From contig NZ_CP135996.1 in assembly GCF_029211325.2 (NCBI RefSeq), positions 62,001 to 126,000 of the forward strand: DNA of 64,000 bases. The letters are read 5' to 3'. The notes beneath the pieces are model-generated. The model saw only the letters and a list, made by a program, of their open reading frames with translations. It was not told where the DNA came from and ran no database searches. Positions 31,772-41,169 of the stretch are shown here, in pieces. The DNA comes from Caproicibacterium argilliputei. GTDB lineage: Bacteria; Bacillota; Clostridia; Oscillospirales; Acutalibacteraceae. The position numbers and the translations under genes are program-made. Each line of letters begins with the position of its first letter. Positions within the stretch are counted from its first letter, which is position 1.

Positions 31772-34405
31772 TTAGATAGCAGGGGCGCAGGATTCCGCCT
31801 GGGCCGGTGCTGCGATATTTGTAGACGGAGTTTTCGACTGCAATCGTCGGATGCGGATGTTCGGGCAGGTGGCTTCCAAATCCTGTCCGATAACATCCGA
31901 ATTCAGCATCACCTCCTTAATGTCAGGGCGCTGCTGAATTACTTCTAAAAGTGCAGCCGTCCCTGCGTTTCCGGTTGCGAGGTAATTGCTGTCCGTTATT
32001 TCCTGGTCAGCTCGGTCCATTTGCGTCATAACGGACAGGATTTCAAGAGGTGTTTGTGCCACATAAAGCCGCTCGGCGTGATTATCTATGTACCAGCCGT
32101 GCGGTTTCTGATCAGGCGAGAGATCTCGCATACCGGTGACACCGGAAACGGTGGACTGCTGAATCGCACTGTTGCCATCACTGCTTGAAAAAACCGCTGC
32201 TTGCTTTCCATCTTGGTAAAGCAGGCCGCGGCCGATGCAGGCACTGATGACTGCGGAACTCACAGATTGTGTTCGCAGAAATTTTTTTACGGCATCTGGA
32301 CTGCCATCAAACGGCGGCGGTAAAAAAGTTTTTGCATCTGCCGAATCTGGCGCATTTTCATTGACATTTTCACCGCTTTTGGATATAATAGATGTAACGA
32401 TTGAGTCGTCATCAGTAAAGCTACTGGGCAATTCGAGCCCAGCCTCCCCTGCTGATGATTGACTCGAAAAGTCAACACTTGTAAAGGTCCTGGGCAATTT
32501 TAGCCCAGCCTCCCCTGCGAGTTGTTGGCTTTTTTCTTTGTCTAAAAACAGAATCCCATTTGCATGGGCTACCCTGCCCAAAAGACAAGTGGGAGTAAGG
32601 TTTCCGTGACTGTCTGTTTCAATGAATTTCTCTTTCCCATACATGGACGTAATGAAATTGCTATCCACTCGGTTGATTTCATAATGTCCTTTTCCATCCG
32701 GATGAACTGGAACGATGATTGGAAGACGGTTGGAATCATGTTCTGTTGTTACAACCACAATGTCATTTGCCTTTGTCAGTGATTTCAGTACCATGGCCGG
32801 TTCGGAAAGCAAGTGCGGGAGTGCTTTTGCCTGCTCCGCACGGATACCGTGCCAATGGCGGTTCTGACCATCTTTTTGATGGACAACATCTTTTAAGTGC
32901 TTTTGCGTCATAAACATAGGAAGCTGTTTTAACCCAAGCATGGTTAACAATTTTGGGGTATCGCACACATACAGGTCTGTGTTGGGTTTGGTTTCCCCCT
33001 GCAATACAGCGTCCACCTGTTCCGCAAAGCTTTTCTGTGGGATCTGCGCAAGAAATTCCGGAGTTTCCGAAAAGCCGAAGCGGTCAATATAGTGAGCTGT
33101 CTGCTGCCCGTTTTGCTCCAAAACCACTACATCCGACATGGAAAGCGAATGACCGTGAAAGTCCGCAGGCGGATTCAGGTTGAATTTGGCGTAAAGGCCG
33201 TCTAAGGTTTCGTCCAGTCCAGCTGGTGCGGAATAAACAGCATCATAGTTTTTTTGACGAACGCCCAGCCCGGCCTTACGCAGCTCGTCCAGGGATCGCC
33301 ATCGGTAGTCCCGGTATTCGGGTCCGGCCTTTAGCTGATAAATCGTGTAGGACGCGGAAAGAGCCTGATCAGAAACAATAGAAGCAGCCGCAGCGGTTTT
33401 TTCGGGAACCGGCTGCGGCTGTTCTTTTGCTTCTGAAATTTCCTGTTCCGGAGGAATTTTTTGCAAAAACGGCTCCAGCGCAGTTCTTGCTTCCAAATAA
33501 GCGCTGTTTACCTCTTTTAGAAGATCCTCGAAAGAAAAGTGTGCAATCTTTGCACAAGCTTCATATTCGGTTTTCAAATGGTCAATGCGCGCCTGCGTCA
33601 GCTGCAGTCCAAATTGCGATTGCAGCATGACGCTGAAAGCATCCGCTTCCAGTTCCCGGACTTCCGATGGCAATTTTTCTTCCTTTGCATTTCTTTTGTA
33701 CATCAGGGCGTGACCTAATTCATGCGTCAGCGTTGACAGCTTTTCTGTATCGGGCAACTTGTCGCTGATGGTAATGGAATTTGTGACAGGGTCGAAATAG
33801 CCACGCAGAGAAATGGAATGCACATCTCCCTCTGAAACAGGAATCTTCTGACTTTCCGAAAATTCTTTGATGGCGTCATAAAGTGCGGCGTGAAACTGAG
33901 AAGTATAGCCCTGCCGGTAGAACTTCGGGTAATCCTCTGGCGGGCAGGTCGTCTGCGCAATGTCAAAAACATTGCCAATGCGGTAGCCGCGCCGCTTGTG
34001 TGTCTCTATCTTACCGGCCTTGATGGCAGCCTTTTCTTCCGGAGAAGCGTCGCGCAGCTGGCGAATCTGCTTCTGCCCGTTTTTGTCAATTACTTGGAAT
34101 GTCGTAATTTCGACCGGAACCAGCACTTTGAGTCCGTGCTGACCGCGCTTGACAGAATAGCCGAGATCCTTCCACTTCTGAAAGCTGCCAACAAACGTGG
34201 CATAGGGATTTTGCGCAGCAATCAGCAGTGAATTGTTCATGGAATACCGGTAGAATCGGCTTTTAAAAGCAAGCAGCTCTGCAATTTGTTCCGGATGTTC
34301 TTTGTACTGTGCCAGAGCGTTGTCAATCTGTTCTTTCGCCTGCTGGAACTGCTGCCGTTCATATGCGGCGCGTTCTTTCGGAGAATATTCTTTCTTTTTC
34401 GCCAT
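31772..34405 (-). CDS. Polyvalent protein A: ArdC/metallopeptidase-YodL-MuF-C-DUF3991
   Basis: 877 residues. The N-terminal ArdC-like ssDNA-binding module (~1-110, SFQKWKDLGYSVKRGQHGLKV) is followed by a zincin with intact HELGH at 228-232 and ELEADAF nearby. A YodL-like region (YTIYQLKAGPEYRDYRW, DFHGHSLSMSDVVVLEQNG) and a MuF-C-like region (YVCDTPKLLTMLGLKQLPMF, HWHGIRAEQAKALPHLLS) follow. The C-terminus is a DUF3991/Toprim-like module (GLLYQDGKQAAVF, HGWYIDNHAERLYVAQTP) whose Toprim Glu is Gln and whose DxD is broken. A short peptide, AGEAGL.LP..FT, occurs twice in tandem (~625-665). Such proteins are thought to be co-injected and to protect incoming DNA. Confidence 0.8.
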   Translation of the reverse strand: MAKKKEYSPKERAAYERQQFQQAKEQIDNALAQYKEHPEQIAELLAFKSRFYRYSMNNSLLIAAQNPYATFVGSFQKWKDLGYSVKRGQHGLKVLVPVEITTFQVIDKNGQKQIRQLRDASPEEKAAIKAGKIETHKRRGYRIGNVFDIAQTTCPPEDYPKFYRQGYTSQFHAALYDAIKEFSESQKIPVSEGDVHSISLRGYFDPVTNSITISDKLPDTEKLSTLTHELGHALMYKRNAKEEKLPSEVRELEADAFSVMLQSQFGLQLTQARIDHLKTEYEACAKIAHFSFEDLLKEVNSAYLEARTALEPFLQKIPPEQEISEAKEQPQPVPEKTAAAASIVSDQALSASYTIYQLKAGPEYRDYRWRSLDELRKAGLGVRQKNYDAVYSAPAGLDETLDGLYAKFNLNPPADFHGHSLSMSDVVVLEQNGQQTAHYIDRFGFSETPEFLAQIPQKSFAEQVDAVLQGETKPNTDLYVCDTPKLLTMLGLKQLPMFMTQKHLKDVVHQKDGQNRHWHGIRAEQAKALPHLLSEPAMVLKSLTKANDIVVVTTEHDSNRLPIIVPVHPDGKGHYEINRVDSNFITSMYGKEKFIETDSHGNLTPTCLLGRVAHANGILFLDKEKSQQLAGEAGLKLPRTFTSVDFSSQSSAGEAGLELPSSFTDDDSIVTSIISKSGENVNENAPDSADAKTFLPPPFDGSPDAVKKFLRTQSVSSAVISACIGRGLLYQDGKQAAVFSSSDGNSAIQQSTVSGVTGMRDLSPDQKPHGWYIDNHAERLYVAQTPLEILSVMTQMDRADQEITDSNYLATGNAGTAALLEVIQQRPDIKEVMLNSDVIGQDLEATCPNIRIRRLQSKTPSTNIAAPAQAESCAPAI

Positions 34406-34408
34406 CCG

Positions 34409-34642
34409 CTACACTCCTTTCATCAGGCGAGCGAGTTCCTTTTGCAGACCAACAATCGGAAGAAGCGTGTCGGCGTCCAGGATAGTTCCGACTTCAAGCA
34501 ATTCCGGGTCCTCTGTCGGAAGAAGGAAAAATGTATCCGAATCGTCCTGGGCGACAACGCCGGTGGAAACGGCACCGACGACCGTTGCCGGGTGCTTAAC
34601 GACCTGACCATCAATGAACGGTCGAAGATCCTCCGTAATCAC
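34409..34642 (-). CDS. Small unknown protein, GTG start
   Basis: 77 residues, acidic (TEDLRPFIDGQVVKHP, TFFLLPTEDPELLEVG). The GTG start overlaps the ssb stop and is preceded by GAGGAGG at 8 bp. It ends 3 bp before polyvalent protein A. No family recognised; tight packing argues that it is real. Confidence 0.6.
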   Translation of the reverse strand: MITEDLRPFIDGQVVKHPATVVGAVSTGVVAQDDSDTFFLLPTEDPELLEVGTILDADTLLPIVGLQKELARLMKGV

Positions 34643-35034
34643 ATTGGTTCCTCCTCTCCGTAATAGGGAGTGGATTCTTCCGGATAATCGTCTGATGCCG
34701 CAGTGCGCTTCTGCAGAACCAGGACGCGCAGATGCCCTTTCGCACTTATCTGCAGTTCCGGCTCATACTGCTTTTCCACGGATTTATCATATTCCGGGAT
34801 TGTCAGTTCGCCGTCAAACTCCACATAACTGCCTTTGTGACCGGCCTTGTACAGATATCGAGCTTTCGCGCCCCAGGCGTTCAGGCGAATGAATGAGGAT
34901 TTTTCAGATGGATAATCATTATCACTGGCAATCCGGACGGAACACAATTCCCGCGCTTCTCCTGTTTTTTTCGACGGGATCTGTTTCATCTCCGGAGCCG
35001 CCACCAAGCGACCGGTCCCGTAAATATGTAACAT
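34639..35034 (-). CDS. ssb: Single-stranded DNA-binding protein, ICE-type
   Basis: 131-residue OB-fold protein. It opens LHIYGTGRLVAAPEMK and continues VRIASDN, FIRLNAWGAKARYLYKAGHKGSYVEFDGEL, the usual SSB core. It ends in acidic YYGEEEPM instead of the classical DDIPF tip, so host SSB-partner binding may be altered. The start at 35034 has AAAGGAGAG upstream. It would coat transferred single strands in the recipient. Confidence 0.85.
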   Translation of the reverse strand: MLHIYGTGRLVAAPEMKQIPSKKTGEARELCSVRIASDNDYPSEKSSFIRLNAWGAKARYLYKAGHKGSYVEFDGELTIPEYDKSVEKQYEPELQISAKGHLRVLVLQKRTAASDDYPEESTPYYGEEEPM

Positions 35035-35050
35035 CTTGCATCTCTCCTTT

Positions 35051-36455
35051 TTATAGGCTGGGCGCAACCGGTTCTTGCTGGTGCGCTTTTGAAACGGTCT
35101 TCTGCTGCGTTTGCGGTGATGCGGAACGGTTCTGTGCCTGCGCAACCTTGCGCTTTAAGACGCCGACCGCGCCACCGGTCTGTTCCTGCGCCTGGACGGA
35201 TAGATCCTGACCGGCAGTTTTGATTTCTGCAGTAAGGTCCTGAATTTCCGTTTTACCGGAAGCCAGCACCACATCTTCAATTTGCGGATTTTCTTTCAGA
35301 CAGTGGGTAATGGAGGCCGCTGCTTCCTTGCCAACGGCCAGGTAATTCGCGTCTGTGAGATTTTCACCGCGTGCCTTGCGCAGTGTCATGAGCGCCATAG
35401 CGTCTACTGGCGTTTCTGTGACGAAAAGTTTATTTGCATGGTTATTTACAAGCCATCCTGCAGTAGGATTACTCCCGGACACCTCAGCTGTAAACTGGCT
35501 CTTCGGCAGGGTAGTATGCTGTACAGCAGCAACCGGTTTCCCGTCCTTACTCTGGCTGACAAAAACAGCGTTGCGGTCATTGTCCTGATACAGCAGCCCA
35601 CGTTTTTCCACATCTTTAATAATCTCTTTGTCGATGTGATTTTCGATATTCAGAAATGCGAAAACGTGTTTCTGCAGTTCAGCAGTTTTTTGCGGCAGTT
35701 CTAGCTTGGCGGGCATGGATTCCATTTTGTCATTTGAGGGCGTAGGGGAATCAATCGCTTTCTCTGTGACTGTCTGTACCGGTTGTTCTTTTGGCTGTTC
35801 TTCTGGCTGGTCGATTGCAGCGAATGGCGTTGCGGCAGCTTTTTCCTGCTCGACCTGTTGTGCTTCCGAAACGGCGTTGTTCTCTTTGCCTTGCATCTCT
35901 TCTTGATAGAGAGTCTTGGAGTCTTTCAGAAGGTTGTCCGCCAATGTATCGGCAATGGCGTAGGTTTCTATATAAAGCTTTGCAGAATCCTCGACAATCT
36001 GACGGCTTGCTTCATAGGAAATTCCGGCATCCCGAAAAGCGGCGGCTTCCGCCTGAATCAACTGCCGGAGTTTTTCTTGATGACCTTCCGAATTTTTTTC
36101 CGCAACCGTTTCAGCAGACCGTTCTGTTTGCTGTACCGTTTCAGCCTGCTGCCGTTCCTCTAAAGTTTCCGGTTCAGCAGTAGAAACAGCTTCTTGTACG
36201 GCCTGCAGCGGCGGTTGGTAAACCTGCTCCTGTGCTGTCTGACGATTGCCGGTAAAGAAATTTCGGACACGGGTACGCACCGATTGCCAAAGATTTCCCA
36301 GACGTTCGCGGATGGAGGGTTTCGGCACCTCTTGTTCCGGTTCTGGCTGCTCCGGCTGCGGGTTTATGGTCTGCTTCTTCCGACTGGATTCCGGCTGCTT
36401 TATGGGCCGCTGCCAACCGCTGCATCAATTGTTCCAGCTTGTCCTGTTCATCCAT
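35051..36455 (-). CDS. Polyvalent protein B: DUF3991/Toprim-like, apparent frameshift
   Basis: The gene seems to start at 36455 (ATG after AAAGGAGTGATC; MDEQDKLEQLMQRLAAAHKAAG), but that frame stops at 36174. The main frame (VPKPSIRERLGNLW onward to 35051) has no ATG/GTG/TTG before a poorly supported GTG at 36328. A one-base shift near 36370-36400 joins them. The remainder is a helical Gln/Glu-rich region (~40-230) and a DUF3991/Toprim-like C-terminus (RGLLYQDNDRNAVF, NNHANKLFVTETPVDAM) with the DxD replaced (VVLASGKTE). It is co-transcribed with the other two polyvalent genes. The shift may be a mutation, an assembly error or programmed. Confidence 0.65.
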
Positions 36456-36470
36456 AACGGATCACTCCTT

Positions 36471-39400
36471 TTACATATTTGCCGCCATCTGCGGGGCCGC
36501 CGGTTGGGGCATTGTTCTGGTCGGCTGATCCTGCTGGGCAGACCGGGCTTTCTCTTTCTTACAAAGCAAATATTCGTTTACATCTTTGCCTTCCGGCACT
36601 TTCCAAGCAGAAACAGATACATTGGGCAGATTCTTATGCATATAATCCTGTATTTTCTGGTCTGCATCTAGCCCGGCCTTGTCATTGTCCAATGCAAGAA
36701 CCACTGACTTAATGGATGGATCAGCCTTTAGGCGTTCGTAAAGGATGTACGCTTTGCTGGTGCCGTTAAGTGCCAGATAATTACTGTTCATTGCATCATG
36801 CCCGCCCTGCTCCCGCAAGGTCATCAGGGACATGGCATCAATCGGCGCTTCGGTCACGTACAGCTTGTCGGCATGATTATCCACATACCAGCCCACGTGC
36901 TGATCACTGCCAGCAACGTCGCACTTATACGACCGCTTGCCAGGCTGCGGTTTTTCTGTACCCTGCCGAGCTGCATATACAGCCTTTCCCTGCGCGTTCA
37001 TGCCGACAAAAATAGCCATGCCTTTGTTCTGATAGAGCAAGCCTCGCTGGGTGCATTGTTCGATTACGCTGCTGCTGATGCCGCGGTCGTGGTGCAGGTA
37101 CTGCACAGCCTTGCGCATATCTGCGCTTTTTTCTGGCAGACGGAACGGCTTTTTCTCTGGTTGCCGGGGCTTCTGCTGTCGTGGATGATAAGTTTGTTCT
37201 GCAGAAATTCCCATGTACCGTTCTTTTAAATACTTAATTGCATCGCCTGCATTGTGAATGCCAAGACCCAGCCCATCCTCCTGATCGAAATGCATCACGA
37301 AATCGACTGTACTGCCGCCCATTACCTGGCCGTCCGGACCGGTGCGAGAGAAACGAGAAAAAGTGTTGGATGGATAAAACACAACGGAATCGTGCTCCTG
37401 CAGGGAATCGTGCAATCCCTGACGGGTCACGGTATAACCGAGATCCTCCGCAACGTCCAGAATATTCACGCGGTGCTTAATAAAATCGGTTTCTTCGGCC
37501 TTCTGGCGGTCCCATTCAGCCCGGCGCTCTTGATAAGTCTTTTTCTGCGGTTGTGGAGTTTCATGCGGGGCTTGCTGCTGCACCAGCTTTTCCGGTTCTT
37601 TTTCCACCGCCATTGATGCTGCCGGAGACACGACTTTTTCTGGCTCTGCATGGGCAACCACCGTGGACGCGGATTCTGCCGGGGTGAGAACGCTGCCGCC
37701 GTGCATCTTTGTGACAACGTCGTCACCGTGCGTGCGTACGGTCGCGGCGTTGTTCGCGCTGACTTGTGCAAACTCATAGGCATCTACCGTTGCATGATCA
37801 CGGGCATCAACCGTGCTGCTGCCGTGTGCCTCGACGGTAGATTCTTCATATGCGGCAAGGGATGCGGTATCATGCACAATCGCTGTTGCAGTGCCGTACA
37901 GGTTGCCGACTGCCTGTTCGTACAGCTCCGCCACGCTGTTTTCGTTGAGTTCCAGATAGCTACTGCCATACCCAACAATACGGGAATTTTCAAACGCATA
38001 CACGCTGGCGTTATCTGCGGCATGTACATGACTGTCATTTCTTGCCGCGGCAACGTATTTATCCGGCACCAGTACCGGCTGTGCGTAGTTCTGTGCAATT
38101 TGCGCCGGTGCGTCCTCCGTACCGAAGTTTACAACAATACGACCATTGTAATCCTCCGGTACGGCATTCAGCTCTTCCTGCGTGGTGACTTTTCGGACTT
38201 CATTGCCAGTTTCCGCGTGCCCATGCTGATTCAGCACAATGCTGCTGTCGGCCTGCTCTGCGGTACTGGCATCATGCAGGAAAACGCTGCTGCCGTCTTT
38301 TGCAAATACATGACTGTTGTCCAGGGCGTTGACCTGGCTTAGATCCATAGCGTAAATGGTGCTGGCATCCCGCGCGGTAATTTGTGCGGTATCCCGTGCA
38401 ACAATTTTCGCTTCGTGGAACGCTTCCGCGACATGGCTGCCGATTACAGAAACCGGCATAATGTAAGACTGCGAAATCTGCGCAGGGGTTTCCGGTGTCC
38501 CGAAGTTCACAAGGACGGCACCGGGATACTCCGGCGGCACCTGATCAAGCTCCGCTTGACTGCGCACAATCCACTGCGTCCCGGACACCGCCTGCTGATT
38601 GGATACTATCCGTTCCACGGTCGCTGTATCCTGAATCGCAACCCGGCTGTTTCCCGCACGGACTGCGTGACTGTGTTCCAGTGCGCGGAGCGAACTGCGG
38701 TCATAGGCCGCGCCGTGGGATTCTCCACGCAGCTCTGCCGTGCTGGTGTCATGTAAAATCGCGTTTGCGTGATCAAAAGCTTGTACCGATGCACGGTCAA
38801 GGGCATGAACGGTACTTTCCTGCCCGGCACGGACATTGGATGTTTGGCGCGCTATAACGGTACTTTGTTCGTTCGCTTCGACGGATGTAGAATCGAACGC
38901 ATGAACAACGCTGTTGCCGAACGCGTGAATCCGCGCCGCACCGTGTGCCTCCACCTGCGCATTCTCATAGACATTCGCGCTGTAACTGCCCGGAACCAGG
39001 ACTGGGTTCAAAAACGCCTGCCGGATTTCGGCAGGCGTGGCAGCGTTCCCAAAACCGAGGACCAGTTGATTAGGCGTATCAGGTTGAACGGCGTTCAATT
39101 CTTCCTGAGAGTGCACAATTTGTTTTTCCGGCGGCTGCGGCGCTTCGGAATCGTAAATCAGAGCGTCAAAACGGCTGCGTTCCGTCGGCGTTAGTAAGGT
39201 TTCGTACTGTTCCTGGTTTGCAAATGGGAAATAGGAAAGTGTACCATCAGTAAGATTGCAGGGGAACTGGTTACGGCCGCGAAGCAGAGTATCCATGGCT
39301 TTCCGCGCAGCCGGACTGCTGTTTGAATTGACAGAAACTGTTTCTTTGACGGATTCCCTCACCGTGTGTAAGTAAGTTTGTCGCTCTGCCAAAGTCATAT

Positions 39401-40928
39401 CCGGAAGGTGTTCCCGCTGCTGAATCAAGGAATCAATGTCTTGAACAAGACCATCTGCGGGGCGGTCATAGCGGACGGCTGCGCCCTCTGATTCCTTTGC
39501 GGAGGATGTCCAACTGCCATGCTGCTGATTGATGTCGCTGATTAGTTTAATCGCCTGGCCAGGCCACTGCTGGAGGTTGCGCGTATAATCGTCCAACAGA
39601 ACATCCGAGTTTTGCACACCACCGGGAACAGCGGTGGAAAGTTCGGTGCCGTGGGTGGGGAAAAGACGGTGGGTATTATCAATCTGCGGCAGATAGGTAT
39701 TGAGCCACTGATTCTTTTCCAGAATGGATGCCGGATGCAGCGCGGAGGAAAGAATGAAAACTTCCTTTGATGGATCTGCCGCAAGTTTGTGGACGGCGTC
39801 TACTACATTCGGATAAGGGGATAATCCACGAAAAAATCCGGGTTGCTGCAGTTGGTGTGGGGTGGCATTCGGCCGGAACTGACACAGCGTACCGGTCAGG
39901 TTTACAAAGATGCGCTGGCAGACGACGGTTTCGCTTGCTGCAGCCTCTGCAGTGGCTGTAATTGCCGCAGCACGTTCCTGCTTGATTTCTGCTTTTTCTG
40001 CTTTCTGCTGTTGTTCGCTGATCTGCTCCGGGATGCGGCGGCGTTCTTCCTCCAGTTTTGCCGCCTGAATTGCTTCGGGTGATTGCCGCACTTGTTCGAG
40101 AAGAAGGGCAAGTTCTGCCATGGAAGAGGCATACAAATCGCTGACAGCACGCAAAGTATGATTGAGATTAAAGCGTGAGGACTGGCAATCGTTGTAATAC
40201 TGCGTAAACTGCTGCATCCGCGTATCTGTCAACGGTAGTCCTGCCCGTGTTCGGAACATAAGAGAAAGAGCATCCGCAGAAAAGTCGCGGACAGAAACGG
40301 ACTGAAACTGTGCATTCCCGGCAATTTCGTTTCCCAACCTATCTGCGAGAGTGGCAAGCTTTTCTGTCTGCGAAAGTTCAGCAATGTCCGTTATAGAGCA
40401 GCCGAGTTGTTCTGCATATTCGGAAAAGGCAGAAAGCAATTGTGCCGGGCTGTAACGCACTTCGGAAGGCAGGGACTTAGCAGCTGCGGTCCGGACCGTC
40501 TGTGACACATCGAACACAGTAGCGGCAGCGTAGCTGGTTCTGACTTTTGTCTGCAGGGTGCCAGCCTGCATTGCTGCTTTTTCCTCTGGAGAGGCATCGG
40601 CGGCGGAATGAATCACATCCATGCCGTTCTCTTGGACGACAAATACTCGTTCCGTATGAGGACGGATAACGTGCAGACCCTTTTGTCCGCGTTTTACGGC
40701 ATAGCCGAGTTGTTTCCACTGCGCAAAGCTGGCAACGTACTGTGCGGTGGGCATTTGGCTGTGAAGCAGCACCGCATTGTTAAAAGACTGCGTCGGAAAC
40801 CGCGAGGCAAACGCCAATGTCTGCGCAATTTCAGCCGGTTTCTCCTGCAGTACAGCAGCGGCGTCTGACAGCAGATTTTTTGTCTGTCCGGTCAGCGCTG
40901 CAATTTTCGCTCTTTTCTCATTATCCAT
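36471..40928 (-). CDS. Polyvalent protein C: ArdC-HAD-octapeptide solenoid-DUF3991-Toprim
   Basis: 1485 residues. The ArdC-like module (~20-110, FAQWKQLGYAVKRGQKGLHV) is followed by a dead zincin (DRLGN where protein A has HELGH). A HAD/5'-nucleotidase-like part (IFVNLTGTLCQF, VFILSSALHPAS, DVLLDDYTRN) has its first Asp pair replaced. Three blocks follow, each opening SQEELNAV..FG...PA.I.Q, then octapeptide repeats [V/A]-x-A-x-[D/E]-x-[S/T/A]-x (~600-1085). A CHC2-like primase segment (TDFIKHRVNILDVAEDLGY) and a DUF3991-Toprim with intact Glu (YVTEAPIDAM) and DxD (LALDNDKAG) end the protein. The start at 40928 overlaps the small upstream gene. A role with entering DNA (priming or protection) is inferred. 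Confidence 0.8.
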   Translation of the reverse strand: MDNEKRAKIAALTGQTKNLLSDAAAVLQEKPAEIAQTLAFASRFPTQSFNNAVLLHSQMPTAQYVASFAQWKQLGYAVKRGQKGLHVIRPHTERVFVVQENGMDVIHSAADASPEEKAAMQAGTLQTKVRTSYAAATVFDVSQTVRTAAAKSLPSEVRYSPAQLLSAFSEYAEQLGCSITDIAELSQTEKLATLADRLGNEIAGNAQFQSVSVRDFSADALSLMFRTRAGLPLTDTRMQQFTQYYNDCQSSRFNLNHTLRAVSDLYASSMAELALLLEQVRQSPEAIQAAKLEEERRRIPEQISEQQQKAEKAEIKQERAAAITATAEAAASETVVCQRIFVNLTGTLCQFRPNATPHQLQQPGFFRGLSPYPNVVDAVHKLAADPSKEVFILSSALHPASILEKNQWLNTYLPQIDNTHRLFPTHGTELSTAVPGGVQNSDVLLDDYTRNLQQWPGQAIKLISDINQQHGSWTSSAKESEGAAVRYDRPADGLVQDIDSLIQQREHLPDMTLAERQTYLHTVRESVKETVSVNSNSSPAARKAMDTLLRGRNQFPCNLTDGTLSYFPFANQEQYETLLTPTERSRFDALIYDSEAPQPPEKQIVHSQEELNAVQPDTPNQLVLGFGNAATPAEIRQAFLNPVLVPGSYSANVYENAQVEAHGAARIHAFGNSVVHAFDSTSVEANEQSTVIARQTSNVRAGQESTVHALDRASVQAFDHANAILHDTSTAELRGESHGAAYDRSSLRALEHSHAVRAGNSRVAIQDTATVERIVSNQQAVSGTQWIVRSQAELDQVPPEYPGAVLVNFGTPETPAQISQSYIMPVSVIGSHVAEAFHEAKIVARDTAQITARDASTIYAMDLSQVNALDNSHVFAKDGSSVFLHDASTAEQADSSIVLNQHGHAETGNEVRKVTTQEELNAVPEDYNGRIVVNFGTEDAPAQIAQNYAQPVLVPDKYVAAARNDSHVHAADNASVYAFENSRIVGYGSSYLELNENSVAELYEQAVGNLYGTATAIVHDTASLAAYEESTVEAHGSSTVDARDHATVDAYEFAQVSANNAATVRTHGDDVVTKMHGGSVLTPAESASTVVAHAEPEKVVSPAASMAVEKEPEKLVQQQAPHETPQPQKKTYQERRAEWDRQKAEETDFIKHRVNILDVAEDLGYTVTRQGLHDSLQEHDSVVFYPSNTFSRFSRTGPDGQVMGGSTVDFVMHFDQEDGLGLGIHNAGDAIKYLKERYMGISAEQTYHPRQQKPRQPEKKPFRLPEKSADMRKAVQYLHHDRGISSSVIEQCTQRGLLYQNKGMAIFVGMNAQGKAVYAARQGTEKPQPGKRSYKCDVAGSDQHVGWYVDNHADKLYVTEAPIDAMSLMTLREQGGHDAMNSNYLALNGTSKAYILYERLKADPSIKSVVLALDNDKAGLDADQKIQDYMHKNLPNVSVSAWKVPEGKDVNEYLLCKKEKARSAQQDQPTRTMPQPAAPQMAANM
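37690..39130 (-). repeat. Protein-level octapeptide repeat array in polyvalent protein C
   Basis: Three blocks of 8-residue repeats (examples VHALDRAS, VQAFDHAN, VNALDNSH, VEAHGSST, VDARDHAT), about 9-14 per block. Each block is preceded by a conserved ~45-residue segment. The regular alternation of small hydrophobic and D/S/T positions predicts a beta-solenoid. Confidence 0.75.
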
Positions 40929-41136
40929 CCTTTTCACTCCCTAACTGTTCAAGATTTTCAATCAATTCCGCGCTGCCAATGGGGTAGCAATCCTGTTCCG
41001 CTTCTAAAAAATACGCATTGCCGGTATCATCTTCAAACTGTACGCCGTTTTCCGTGTAGGCGACTGCAAAAGCAAGGCTCGGCGTTGATTCTGCTACCTT
41101 TGTTGGCGGACCAAACGGTAAATCATCGTGCTCCAT
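40921..41136 (-). CDS. Small unknown protein heading the polyvalent operon
   Basis: 71 residues, acidic (EHDDLPFGPPTKVAE, VQFEDDTGNAYFLEAEQD). Starting at 41136 uses GAAAGGAGAATTC; the frame also reads upstream through a palindrome, but that extension has no ribosome site. It overlaps the 1485-residue gene by 8 bp. No family recognised. Confidence 0.6.
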   Translation of the reverse strand: MEHDDLPFGPPTKVAESTPSLAFAVAYTENGVQFEDDTGNAYFLEAEQDCYPIGSAELIENLEQLGSEKDG

Positions 41137-41169
41137 TAGAATTCTCCTTTCAAACTTGTCTGTATTCCT

